13,303 bases of DNA from Desulfobacca acetoxidans (GTDB taxonomy: Bacteria; Desulfobacterota; Desulfobaccia; Desulfobaccales; 0-14-0-80-60-11). Within the stretch, counting starts at the first letter, position 1. The number at the start of each line of letters is the position of its first letter. The position numbers were made by a program, and so were the translations under genes. The DNA lies in assembly GCA_020723225.1 (NCBI GenBank), contig DYJG01000020.1, forward strand, positions 1 through 13,303. The letters are read 5' to 3'. Below, piece after piece: positions 6,333-13,052 of this stretch. The notes under the pieces are model-generated. The model was not told the DNA's origin. It saw only the letters and a list, made by a program, of their open reading frames with translations, and did not search any database.

Positions 6333-7340
6333 ATGCCTCGCACCCAACCATACCCCCCGGGGACCCGAATCGGCCTGACCACCACCATTCCGGTGGAAAT
6401 GGTGCTGGCTGCCGGCCTCGCCCCGGTGGATTTGAATAATCTTTTCATCTCCGCTCCCGGGGCTCCGGGCCGGGTAAGCAAGGCTGAGAGCGCGGGCTTC
6501 CCCCGCACCGTCTGCGCCTGGGTCAAGGGCATTTACGCCGTTCTTCAGGAGCACTCGGAAATCGCGGCGGTCATCGTCGCCTGCCAGGGGGATTGTTCCT
6601 ACACCCAGGCCCTGGGGGAGATACTGGAAGCCGAAAACCGGGAAGTGATCCATTTCAAGTTTCCTTATCCCCCGGATCGGGAACAGATGCGCCGGGAACT
6701 GGAAAACCTGGCGGCCCGCCTGGGAACAGATGTCCGGGAAGCGGTCCGGGTCCGGGAGCGGCTTGAGCCTCTGCGCCGCAATTTAAGCCGCCTGGACCGC
6801 CTCACCTGGGAGACCGGCCAGGTGCGGGGAGAAGAGAATTTCCTATATCTGATCAGCAGCTCCGATTTTGAGTCCGATCCCGAGGCCTATGAATTGAAAG
6901 TGGGGGAGTTTCTAGAAGAGGCCGAAAGACGCCCCCATCGTTCTCGTTCCCTGCGCCTGGGCCTGGTGGGCATCCCCCCCATCTTCACCGATCTCTGGGA
7001 TTATCTGGAGGAATTGGGGGCCGGGGTGGTCTTTAACGAGATGCCCCGGCAGTTCAGCATGCCCTATCCGGGCCTGGACCTGGCCGAGCAGTATTTGCGC
7101 TACACCTATCCTTATGATATCTTCGGGCGCCTGGCGGACCTGGAGGAAGCCGTCAGGGAGCGCAGACTGGACGGCCTGATTCATTACACCCAAAGCTTCT
7201 GCTTCCGCCAGATGTTCGATCAGATCATCCGGGAGCGGCTGGCCGTGCCCGTTTTGACCATCGAGGGGGACCGGCCCGCGCCGCTCGATTCCCGCACCCG
7301 CATGCGTCTGGAGGCCTTTGTCGATGTCCTGCGGCCTTAG
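6333..7340 (+). CDS. HgdB-like 2-hydroxyacyl-CoA dehydratase D-component family protein, double-cubane cluster protein-like
   Basis: The 335-residue protein belongs to the HgdB / HGD-D family of oxygen-sensitive iron-sulfur proteins. Seen: an N-terminal IGLTTTIPVEMVLAAGLAPVDL typical of the family, Cys61 in TVCAWVKG, Cys84 and Cys88 in CQGDCSY, Cys290 in QSFCFRQ, and a C-terminal LTIEGD followed by TRMRLEAFVDVL. Only one such subunit is present, followed by its activator. True dehydratases need two different subunits, so it is closer in layout to the double-cubane cluster protein, whose partner feeds it electrons at low potential using ATP. Only four cysteines are present, fewer than the six expected for a full double-cubane cluster, so a single 4Fe-4S cluster is possible. 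The start has no clear ribosome binding site because a tandem repeat runs almost up to it, but the N-terminal motif fixes it closely. Confidence 0.8.
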   Translation: MPRTQPYPPGTRIGLTTTIPVEMVLAAGLAPVDLNNLFISAPGAPGRVSKAESAGFPRTVCAWVKGIYAVLQEHSEIAAVIVACQGDCSYTQALGEILEAENREVIHFKFPYPPDREQMRRELENLAARLGTDVREAVRVRERLEPLRRNLSRLDRLTWETGQVRGEENFLYLISSSDFESDPEAYELKVGEFLEEAERRPHRSRSLRLGLVGIPPIFTDLWDYLEELGAGVVFNEMPRQFSMPYPGLDLAEQYLRYTYPYDIFGRLADLEEAVRERRLDGLIHYTQSFCFRQMFDQIIRERLAVPVLTIEGDRPAPLDSRTRMRLEAFVDVLRP

Positions 7341-7350
7341 GAACGCATGC

Positions 7351-7410
7351 TTGGGGGAGGGGGCGAGGGGCCACAGGCCCCTCCCCCCTTCCCCAAACCC
7401 CCTCCCCCAA
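7351..7410. repeat. Nested G-rich/C-rich inverted repeat
   Basis: The outer arms TTGGGGGAGGGGG (7351-7363) and CCCCCTCCCCCAA (7398-7410) are perfect complements. Inside them GAGGGGCC (7365-7372) pairs with GGCCCCTC (7376-7383) around ACA. The structure begins 10 bases after the HgdB-like stop codon. The + strand carries three long G runs. It may be a dispersed element, or act in RNA processing between two genes needed in different amounts. Confidence 0.6.
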
Positions 7411-7523
7411 CCCCATAGATTTGTGTCAGGGCAGGGTTCCGAACCCCTCTCTGGGGTTGGTGACCGTAGAGGATCGATCCAGCGCATATTAGGATCGGAA
7501 GGCGGGGAAGGAGGAGTGCAGGG

Positions 7524-8351
7524 ATGAGTATTTCGCAGCCTGTCTTAACTCCCTCGCCTAATAACCAAGGCCATCTCACCGCTTTAGGCATGGATTTCGG
7601 CAGCCGCTACGTCAAGCTGGTTTATTGCCGGGAAAAAGGAGTCTGGAGCCGGAAAAAAATAGACACCCTCACCTTTTTCCGGGATTATTTGCAGAAGCAT
7701 GAGGGAAACCTGGCCGTGGATTGGCCGCGGCTAAAGCTCGCGCCTCCCCGGGCCCTGGTGGTCACGGGTTACGGCAAGAGCCTGCTGCAAGGCCATTTCC
7801 CCACCATCACCGAGATCCGGGCCCATTTTCTGGGGGCCCGCCGCGCCACCGGCCTGGACCACTTCATCCTCCTGGAAGCGGGAGGGCAGGACACCAAGGT
7901 GCTCTATGTGAAGAACGGCCGGGTCTTCGATTTTCTCACCAACGACCGCTGCGCCGCCGGCACGGGGCGCTACCTGGAGAACATGGCCCGTTTTCTGAAG
8001 ATGCCGCTTCCCGAATTCGCCGGGGCCTGGCGGGACCCCGTGGAGATTTCCCACACCTGCGCCATCTTCGGCGAAAGCGAATTGATCGGGCACCTCCTGG
8101 AAGGGGCGGCGCCGGCGCGCATCGCCGCCGGGGTCAACGCCTCCGTGGCCCGAAGAGTCCTGATGATGGTGCGCCGCTACCCCTGCCGCACCCTGGTGTT
8201 TACCGGGGGGGTGGCCCGGAACCGGGCGGTGGTGCAGCTTTTAAGGGAGCAGCAGGATTACCGGGTGCTGGTGCCCGGGTATCCCCAGTTCACCGGGGCT
8301 TTGGGGTGCTGCCTGGAGGCCCGGGAGCGTCTTGCTGCGGAGACGCCATGA
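7524..8351 (+). CDS. HgdC/BadF-type ATP-dependent activator (reductase) of the HgdB-like protein
   Basis: The 275-residue protein is an ASKHA-fold ATPase that uses ATP hydrolysis to drive electron transfer into a partner cluster protein. Motifs: phosphate-1 loop LGMDFGSRYVKLV (21-33), TGYG (81-84), ITEIRAHFLGA (95-105), GGQDTKV (120-126), NDRCAAGTGRYLE (140-152) with Cys143, CAIFGESE (179-186) with Cys179, and FTGGVARN (226-233). Cys143 and Cys179 fit the two ligands each subunit gives to the 4Fe-4S cluster bridging the homodimer. One oddity is Glu118 where most family members have Asp in DIGGQD. The length matches the single-domain family. AAGGAGG at 7508-7514 supports the start. Adjacency to the HgdB-like gene, 183 bases upstream, makes that protein its likely target. 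It overlaps the following kinase gene by 4 bases. Confidence 0.88.
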   Translation: MSISQPVLTPSPNNQGHLTALGMDFGSRYVKLVYCREKGVWSRKKIDTLTFFRDYLQKHEGNLAVDWPRLKLAPPRALVVTGYGKSLLQGHFPTITEIRAHFLGARRATGLDHFILLEAGGQDTKVLYVKNGRVFDFLTNDRCAAGTGRYLENMARFLKMPLPEFAGAWRDPVEISHTCAIFGESELIGHLLEGAAPARIAAGVNASVARRVLMMVRRYPCRTLVFTGGVARNRAVVQLLREQQDYRVLVPGYPQFTGALGCCLEARERLAAETP

Positions 8352-9346
8352 ACCGGGTGTCCGGGGACCATCCTCTATCCCAGGCTCTCCGGGATCTGCT
8401 GCCTGGGGATTTCCCCTGGCCCGGGTCCTGGGTGGTGTTCCTGGAACCCCTGCCTTCTTCCCGGCAGGTGGCGCGCCTCACCGCTGGTAATGGAGCAGCG
8501 GCCGTGGTGGGGAAGTTTTTTTCCGCCTATCCGGCGGCCACCGAGAAAGACCGCAGCCTGGACGGCGAGTATGATAATTATCTCCGGGCCGAGTCCCTGG
8601 GCCTGACTAAAGGGGCCGGCCTGATCCCCCGCCTGTTGGGGCGCAGTCCCGAAGCCGGGCTGGGTTTGGTGGTGGAAGACGTCTCCGGACCGGACCTGGA
8701 TCAGGCCCTGGACCTGGCCTGCCGCCGGGGGGAGCGGGAACAGCTTTATCGCCGCCTGGAAAAACTGGCCGGGCTGTTGGCGATCTTTCACACCCGGCCC
8801 CTCCCCGGGCAACCTGTTTCCCCCCAGCCGGCTCTGGATTACCTGGCCAAGTTGCGGCGCCAGCTTCAGGAGTTGGGAGTTTTAACCGGTGAAGATGAGC
8901 GGGCTTTAGAGGATGAATCCGCGGCCTGGGCCGGGAGATTGGCCCGCTTCCCGGATCATCTGGTGCTGGCCCACGGCGACGCCACTCCCACCAATTTTCT
9001 CTTTCCGGACGGGCGGGTGGTGGCCGTGGACCTGGAACGCCTGCGGTATGCTGACCGCCTCTGGGACCTCTCCTGGGTGGCAGGCGAAATGAAGCACGCC
9101 TGGGGCTGGCGCACCGGCCATTGGGAGGGAGCCGAGCCCGCCATCGGGCATTTTTTTGAGTCATATCTCCGGGCCTTGCCCGCGGATGCGGCCCTGACCC
9201 GGCGGATTTTTATGTTGAACCCCTTTTACATGGCCCTGGCGGAGATGCGCATCGCCCGGAACCTTTATCTCTCCCGGGACTACCGCCGGGTCCTGGTGGC
9301 CGAAGCCGGGCGCTGCCTGGCCGGAGGCCGGAGCTTGTGCCTATGA
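8348..9346 (+). CDS. APH-fold small-molecule kinase, possibly thiamine-related
   Basis: The 332-residue protein has the aminoglycoside/choline kinase fold (APH, PF01636). Lys56 in VVGKFF is the likely ATP-binding lysine. The catalytic loop is HGDATPTN (209-216), with Asp211 as catalytic base and Asn216 binding metal. VAVDLE (226-231) supplies the second metal-binding Asp228. The start ATG overlaps the previous stop (ATGA, 8348-8351) and its own stop overlaps the next start the same way, so it is translationally coupled on both sides. The substrate cannot be read from sequence. Because ThiK thiamine kinase of enterobacteria has this fold and the next gene is ThiDN, a role in thiamine or pyrimidine-precursor phosphorylation is a reasonable inference. 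Another sugar alcohol, choline or amine substrate remains possible; antibiotic resistance is less likely given the operon. Confidence 0.82.
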   Translation: MNRVSGDHPLSQALRDLLPGDFPWPGSWVVFLEPLPSSRQVARLTAGNGAAAVVGKFFSAYPAATEKDRSLDGEYDNYLRAESLGLTKGAGLIPRLLGRSPEAGLGLVVEDVSGPDLDQALDLACRRGEREQLYRRLEKLAGLLAIFHTRPLPGQPVSPQPALDYLAKLRRQLQELGVLTGEDERALEDESAAWAGRLARFPDHLVLAHGDATPTNFLFPDGRVVAVDLERLRYADRLWDLSWVAGEMKHAWGWRTGHWEGAEPAIGHFFESYLRALPADAALTRRIFMLNPFYMALAEMRIARNLYLSRDYRRVLVAEAGRCLAGGRSLCL

Positions 9347-10701
9347 AAACCGTGCTGATCATCGCCGGCTCCGACCCCGGGGCCGGCGCGGGATTGCAGC
9401 AGGATTTGAAAGTGGCCACCCTGCTGGGCACTTACGGATTGACGGTGGTCACCGCCCTCACCGTCCAGAATTCCCTGGGGGTGCAAGCGGTCCACCCCGT
9501 GGCCCCGGAGGTGGTGGACGCCCAACTGGAGGGGGTTTTCAGCGATTTCCCGGTGGCCGCGGTGAAGGTGGGCATGCTGGCTGATGCGGAGGTGGCGCGG
9601 ACCGTAGCCCGGCGGCTTAAGGAGTATCAGCCCCCATACCTGGTGGTGGACCCGGTGTTGGCGGCCAGCTCCGGGGGGGCGCTCCTGGACCCGGAGGGAG
9701 TGGCGGTTCTTAAAGAAGAAATATTTCCGCTCGTTTATCTCCTCACCCCCAACGCGCCGGAGGCGGCCCATTTGGCCGGGATGGAGGTGAACACCGCCTC
9801 AGACCTGGAAGAAGCGGCCCGGCGCCTGCAAAAGAAAGGGCCTAAGTGGGTTCTGGCCAAAGGGGGGCACCTGCCGGGAGAGCCGGTGGACGTCCTCACC
9901 GACGGCATCAACGCCTATCACCTCCGGGGCCCGCGCCTCAACGCGCCCCACGGCCACGGCTCCGGCTGCGCCCTGGCTGCGGCGGTAGCGGCCCACCTGG
10001 CCCGGGGCCTGGCCCTGCCGGAAGCGGTGCGGGAGGCCCGGACCCTGGTGGCCCAGGCCCTGCGTTGGGGCCTGCCCCTGGGGCACGGCCGGGGGCCGGT
10101 CAACCCTTATGCCCCCTTTGCCCGGGAAATGGGCCGTTACCTGGTCCTGGAATCCTTGCTTGAGGCCGCAGGCCGCTTGCAACAGGAAGACATCCGCGGC
10201 CTGATTCCGGAAACGATGAGCAACCTGGCCTATGCCGCGCCTTATGCAGAGGGGACCGGGGATGTGGCCGCGTTTCCCGGGCGGTTGGTAAAAAGCCCCC
10301 GGGGGCTGCTCATGCCCGCGCCTCCGGCCTTCGGGGTTTCGCGCCGCTTGGCCGCGGTTATTCTTGCGGCCCTCGAGGTCTATCCCCATCTGCGGGCAGC
10401 AATGAATATCCGGTATTTTGAGGGCCTGGAGGCGATTGCTCCGTTGCTGGCTCTCAACTTGGCAACGTGCGAAAGGCCCCGGGAACCCCGGGGCGGACAA
10501 GGGAAAGTAGATAGCCCGGCTGCGGGGTTGGCCGCGGCCCTCAAGCCCGGGGCGCCGCCGCCGGACCTGATTCATGATCCCGGAGATTGGGGGAGGGAAC
10601 CCGGGCTTTATCTCCTGGGGACCGATCCACAGGCGGTGGCGGAAAAGGCGGTGGCCTTGAAGAACGCCTTGAGCGCAGCGGGAAAGTTGGCGGGTTTTTA
10701 A
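9343..10701 (+). CDS. thiDN: ThiD-ThiN fusion: hydroxymethylpyrimidine (phosphate) kinase and thiamine phosphate synthase
   Basis: The 452-residue protein has two domains. Residues 1-265 are the ThiD kinase, which phosphorylates hydroxymethylpyrimidine and its monophosphate. Motifs are IAGSDPGAGAGLQQDLK (7-23), VTALTVQNSLGV (36-47), VKVGMLA (74-80), VVDPVLAASSG (101-111), LLTPNAPEA (133-141) and HGSGCALAAAVAA (205-217) with catalytic-loop Cys209. Residues 268-445 are a ThiN domain, which joins pyrimidine and thiazole units to thiamine phosphate in place of ThiE: IPETMSNLAYA (288-298), VAAFPGRLV (308-316), FGVSRRLAAVILAALEVYP (330-348), MNIRY (354-358) and DLIHDPGDWGREP (408-420). The fusion is known from archaea and some anaerobic bacteria. 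ATG at 9343 is preferred to a GTG two codons earlier because it gives the family N-terminus. The ATGA overlap couples it to the kinase gene. Confidence 0.93.
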   Translation: MKTVLIIAGSDPGAGAGLQQDLKVATLLGTYGLTVVTALTVQNSLGVQAVHPVAPEVVDAQLEGVFSDFPVAAVKVGMLADAEVARTVARRLKEYQPPYLVVDPVLAASSGGALLDPEGVAVLKEEIFPLVYLLTPNAPEAAHLAGMEVNTASDLEEAARRLQKKGPKWVLAKGGHLPGEPVDVLTDGINAYHLRGPRLNAPHGHGSGCALAAAVAAHLARGLALPEAVREARTLVAQALRWGLPLGHGRGPVNPYAPFAREMGRYLVLESLLEAAGRLQQEDIRGLIPETMSNLAYAAPYAEGTGDVAAFPGRLVKSPRGLLMPAPPAFGVSRRLAAVILAALEVYPHLRAAMNIRYFEGLEAIAPLLALNLATCERPREPRGGQGKVDSPAAGLAAALKPGAPPPDLIHDPGDWGREPGLYLLGTDPQAVAEKAVALKNALSAAGKLAGF

Positions 10702-10773
10702 ACCGAGAAGTTATTCCCTTACTTCTGCAAGAGGCTCGGTGCCGATTCACCATTAAAGGTGCATTTTTTCGAG

Positions 10774-10794
10774 GGGCGAACCTTGGGTTCGCCC
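10774..10794. repeat. GGGCGAACC hairpin, third copy of a dispersed palindrome
   Basis: GGGCGAACC (10774-10782) pairs perfectly with GGTTCGCCC (10786-10794) around TTG. It is related to the two hairpins at 6107-6158. It lies 72 bases after thiDN and 25 bases before a TTGACA box, so it may also mark the end of the thiDN transcript, but no T run follows. Confidence 0.6.
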
Positions 10795-10818
10795 ATGCGA
10801 GAGAAATAAAGGGAAAAA

Positions 10819-10847
10819 TTGACAAACCGGGAGGAAAAATATTAAAA
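10819..10847 (+). promoter_or_regulatory. Possible promoter for radC
   Basis: A perfect TTGACA -35 box sits at 10819-10824 in the spacer before radC. The best -10 candidates are TATTAA (10840-10845, spacing 15) and TTAAAA (10842-10847, spacing 17); neither is strong. The location fits separate transcription of radC from thiDN. Confidence 0.4.
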
Positions 10848-10876
10848 GAAATTAAATTCTTGGAGCTGCGGGCGGC

Positions 10877-11578
10877 ATGGGTGATCAGGAAAAAGAGAAA
10901 ACCGCAAAACCCCACTACCACGGCCACCGCCAGCGCCTCCGGAGCCGCTTCTTAAAAGGCGGAGCCGCGGGCCTCCAGGACTATGAACTCCTGGAACTGC
11001 TGCTCACCTTCGCCATCCCCATCGCCGACGTCAAGCCCCTGGCCAAGAGCCTGATCCAACATTTCGGCTCCTTCACCCAGGTCTTGGACGCCTCGCCCCG
11101 GGACCTCGTGGAAGTCACCGGCCTCAAGGAATACTCCGCCACCCTGATCAACCTGGTAAAGGCCTGCGCCGAATACTATCTGAAGGAAGAGGCCCTGAAG
11201 CGCAAGCCCATCCATTCTCTCGACGCGCTGGTGGCCTACTGCCGCACGGCCATGGGGGGCTTGAAAGACGAGCAGTTCCGGGTGCTCTTCCTCAACAGCC
11301 AGAACGAAATCATCGCCGAAGAGATCGTCCAGGAAGGCACCGTGGACCAGACCGTGGTCTACCCCAGGAAGGTCCTGGAACTGGCCCTGAAACACAAGGC
11401 CACCGCCCTGATTCTGGTCCACAACCACCCCAGCGGCAGCCTCAAACCCTCGGCCGCGGACCGGGAACTGACCCGTGCTTTGGTGAAGGCGGCCAAGACT
11501 ATACATATCACGGTGCATGATCATTTGATTGTTAGTAGGCAGGGGTATTTTAGTTTGGCGGAGCATAATATGTTGTAA
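10877..11578 (+). CDS. radC: RadC-family JAB/MPN domain protein
   Basis: The 233-residue protein matches full-length RadC. The N-terminal part (about 13-100) carries the helix-hairpin-helix region: LQDYELLELLLTFAIP (33-48) and VTGLKEY (80-86). The C-terminal JAB domain has Glu153 in VQEGTVDQTVVYPRKV and the metal motif HNHPSG (182-187) with Ser192 and Asp195, then VHDHLIV (213-219). All metal-binding residues of a JAMM site are present. The cellular role of RadC is unsettled; the old DNA-repair claim is not well supported, and family members are often found near mobile or defence genes. GGAG at 10862-10865 is 11 bases upstream. Base use in the last 60 bases turns AT-rich, just before a foreign-looking gene pair. 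Confidence 0.93.
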   Translation: MGDQEKEKTAKPHYHGHRQRLRSRFLKGGAAGLQDYELLELLLTFAIPIADVKPLAKSLIQHFGSFTQVLDASPRDLVEVTGLKEYSATLINLVKACAEYYLKEEALKRKPIHSLDALVAYCRTAMGGLKDEQFRVLFLNSQNEIIAEEIVQEGTVDQTVVYPRKVLELALKHKATALILVHNHPSGSLKPSAADRELTRALVKAAKTIHITVHDHLIVSRQGYFSLAEHNML

Positions 11579-11587
11579 TTATTGTAT

Positions 11588-11617
11588 TTGATTTTTTTAT
11601 AATTTATTAAATATAAT
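11588..11617 (+). promoter_or_regulatory. Promoter candidate for the AT-rich gene pair
   Basis: TTGATT (11588-11593) and a perfect TATAAT (11612-11617) are 18 bases apart in the AT-rich spacer after radC. A transcript starting near 11624 would carry a leader of about 48 bases before the start at 11672. The pair thus appears to bring its own promoter. Confidence 0.5.
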
Positions 11618-11671
11618 AATGACACTCATATATTTATGTAGAATTTTAGGGAAATTGGGAGGATCTTTAAA

Positions 11672-12283
11672 ATGGCTGAATATATTTATATGACCAATCC
11701 CGCAAAGATTCGCGAGCTTCTTCAAAAGATCCAAACTGTTGGTGTCTTAGACAAACTTACCTTGCAAAGTCTAAGCACCTTGGGTTTTAAAAGCACAAAC
11801 GATAGACCTCTCGTTAGGGTCATGAAAGCAATAGGCTTTATCTCTGGAACTGGCGAGCCTACCGATCGGTGGCAAAGATTTCGTAACAAGCAAATTGCTG
11901 GAGCGGTCTTGGCTGAAGGAATTAAAGACCACTATGCTGAATTATATAAATATTATCCTGATGCGCATTCAAGAGACAACGAAGCTCTTCGAAATTTCTT
12001 TAGTACCCATACAAAAGTCTCAGCTAGCACTCTAAATCTTATTGTTTTAACCTTTAAAACTCTTTGCGAACTTGCAGATTTTTCCGATGGGGCCCCGATT
12101 TTACGTCCTTCAGTCGAAGAAACAGCTAAGGAGGTAACACAGCAAAACGAATCAAGTTTTATTCGTAAAGAGAAAACAGGATATACGATTAATATCAATA
12201 TACAACTTGCATTACCAAGCGATGCTACAAAAGATACTTTTGATGCATTTTTTGAATCGATGAAAAAACATCTTATTGAATAA
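11672..12283 (+). CDS. DUF5343-like protein, possible antitoxin or regulator of the adjacent HEPN-like protein
   Basis: The 203-residue protein resembles the DUF5343 family: a winged-helix-like N-terminal half with KIQTVGVLDKLTLQSLSTLGFKS (19-41), LVRVMKAIGFISGTGEPTDRWQRFR (47-71) and a helical second part to about 136. A polar linker (140-168) leads to a C-terminal strand, YTININIQLALP (171-182), and a short helix. No membrane segment or signal peptide is seen. GGGAGGA at 11657-11663 supports the start. The codons are strongly AT-rich, unlike radC and thiDN, which suggests acquisition by transfer. Two bases separate it from the HEPN-like gene. The N-terminal half could bind DNA or protein, and the linker plus C-terminal tail is a layout seen in antitoxins that neutralise a partner; this role is inferred. 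Confidence 0.7.
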   Translation: MAEYIYMTNPAKIRELLQKIQTVGVLDKLTLQSLSTLGFKSTNDRPLVRVMKAIGFISGTGEPTDRWQRFRNKQIAGAVLAEGIKDHYAELYKYYPDAHSRDNEALRNFFSTHTKVSASTLNLIVLTFKTLCELADFSDGAPILRPSVEETAKEVTQQNESSFIRKEKTGYTININIQLALPSDATKDTFDAFFESMKKHLIE

Positions 12284-12285
12284 TC

Positions 12286-12813
12286 ATGCTATCTAAAATT
12301 TACGAAGCAATACATAAATTTGAAGCTGATGCCCACAGAATCTTGGGTAAATATGAAACTTCACCATCTCGAATTGTTGAACTATCCAAAACTTACAATG
12401 AATTAAAAAGGCTATCAATTCAGCAGGATGAACTCTTTCGTCAAGCCTTGAGATGCATTGAAAATGAACTTTATCGTGCTGCCCACGTAATGGCTTGGGC
12501 TGGCTTCATGGATTACTTGGAGCAGAAGATTGCATCTGACGGATTACAGAAAATTCATATGGCTTATCCCGCTTGGGTAAGATATATAACTATTGCCGAT
12601 TTAAGAGAAAACATCTCGGAATATCAAATAATTGAAGCCACTCGAAACGTTGGGTTGTGTACTAAGACTCAGACAAAAGCCCTTCATGGGTTGCTTAACA
12701 AACGTAATGAATGTGCTCATCCAAGCAATTATTATCCTCAACTAAATGAATCTCTTGGATACATTTCGGAACTCCTCCAACGAATCACACACCTGGATAG
12801 CATAAAATATTAA
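12286..12813 (+). CDS. HEPN-like protein with R-N-x3-H motif, candidate RNase toxin
   Basis: The 175-residue protein is all-helical in pattern and carries KRNECAH (139-145), matching the HEPN signature R-x4-6-H with the favoured Asn after Arg (Arg140, Asn141, His145). HEPN proteins of this kind are often metal-independent RNases that act as toxins or in defence. Supporting features are the HEPN-like helix AAHVMAWAGFMDYLEQKI (65-82), with the hydrophobic spacing seen before the catalytic helix, and a C-terminal helix 154-169 after the motif. The start follows the preceding stop codon by 2 bases, in the same AT-rich composition, so the two are one unit. No ribosome binding site is clear; translation may be coupled. 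Activity and target are unknown, and a purely structural HEPN role cannot be excluded. Confidence 0.72.
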   Translation: MLSKIYEAIHKFEADAHRILGKYETSPSRIVELSKTYNELKRLSIQQDELFRQALRCIENELYRAAHVMAWAGFMDYLEQKIASDGLQKIHMAYPAWVRYITIADLRENISEYQIIEATRNVGLCTKTQTKALHGLLNKRNECAHPSNYYPQLNESLGYISELLQRITHLDSIKY

Positions 12814-12899
12814 GTAAAATAATTAGTTACATAATCGACTATGGGGCGGTCATTTAGGCATTAAATTGTATTATTTTAAATAGCGTTCTTTATATAATT

Positions 12900-12920
12900 G
12901 AGCAGGCGAGACGCCTGCTC
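12900..12920. repeat. GAGCAGGCG hairpin
   Basis: GAGCAGGCG (12900-12908) pairs perfectly with CGCCTGCTC (12912-12920) around AGA. It lies 86 bases after the HEPN-like gene and is flanked by AT-rich DNA before and GC-richer DNA after, close to the edge of the AT-rich segment. No T run follows, so it is more like a dispersed palindrome than a terminator. Confidence 0.6.
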
Positions 12921-12963
12921 CACAATGCCCATTCCACACGGCTCCACCATCTTTTGTTTTTTG

Positions 12964-12993
12964 CCGAAGACCGAGGACCGAAGACCGAAGACC
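12964..12993. repeat. Second copy of the AGACCGA tandem repeat
   Basis: Four CCGAAGA / CCGAGGA units stand in tandem, matching the first half of the block at 6274-6297 in the same orientation. The AAACTGA half is missing here. The block lies 59 bases before the GTG of the next gene. Confidence 0.65.
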
Positions 12994-13052
12994 AATCATG
13001 ATAGAGGCAAAAATTAAAATAATCACTTCCCGCATCGGCTCGAGGCCGTTTC

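Noticed and set aside
7721..8347. N-terminal extension of the APH-kinase frame
   Set aside because: It overlaps the HgdC-like gene in another frame, is Gly/Pro/Arg-rich as expected for a shadow frame, and the ATGA overlap at 8348 gives a natural start.
10587..10955. + strand open frame spanning the thiDN end and radC start
   Set aside because: It overlaps two well-supported genes in another frame and covers a repeat; no domain is visible.
11581..12872. ATTGTATT direct repeats at both ends of the AT-rich gene pair as attachment sites
   Set aside because: Eight bases in AT-rich DNA are expected by chance, and no integrase or tRNA end is nearby.
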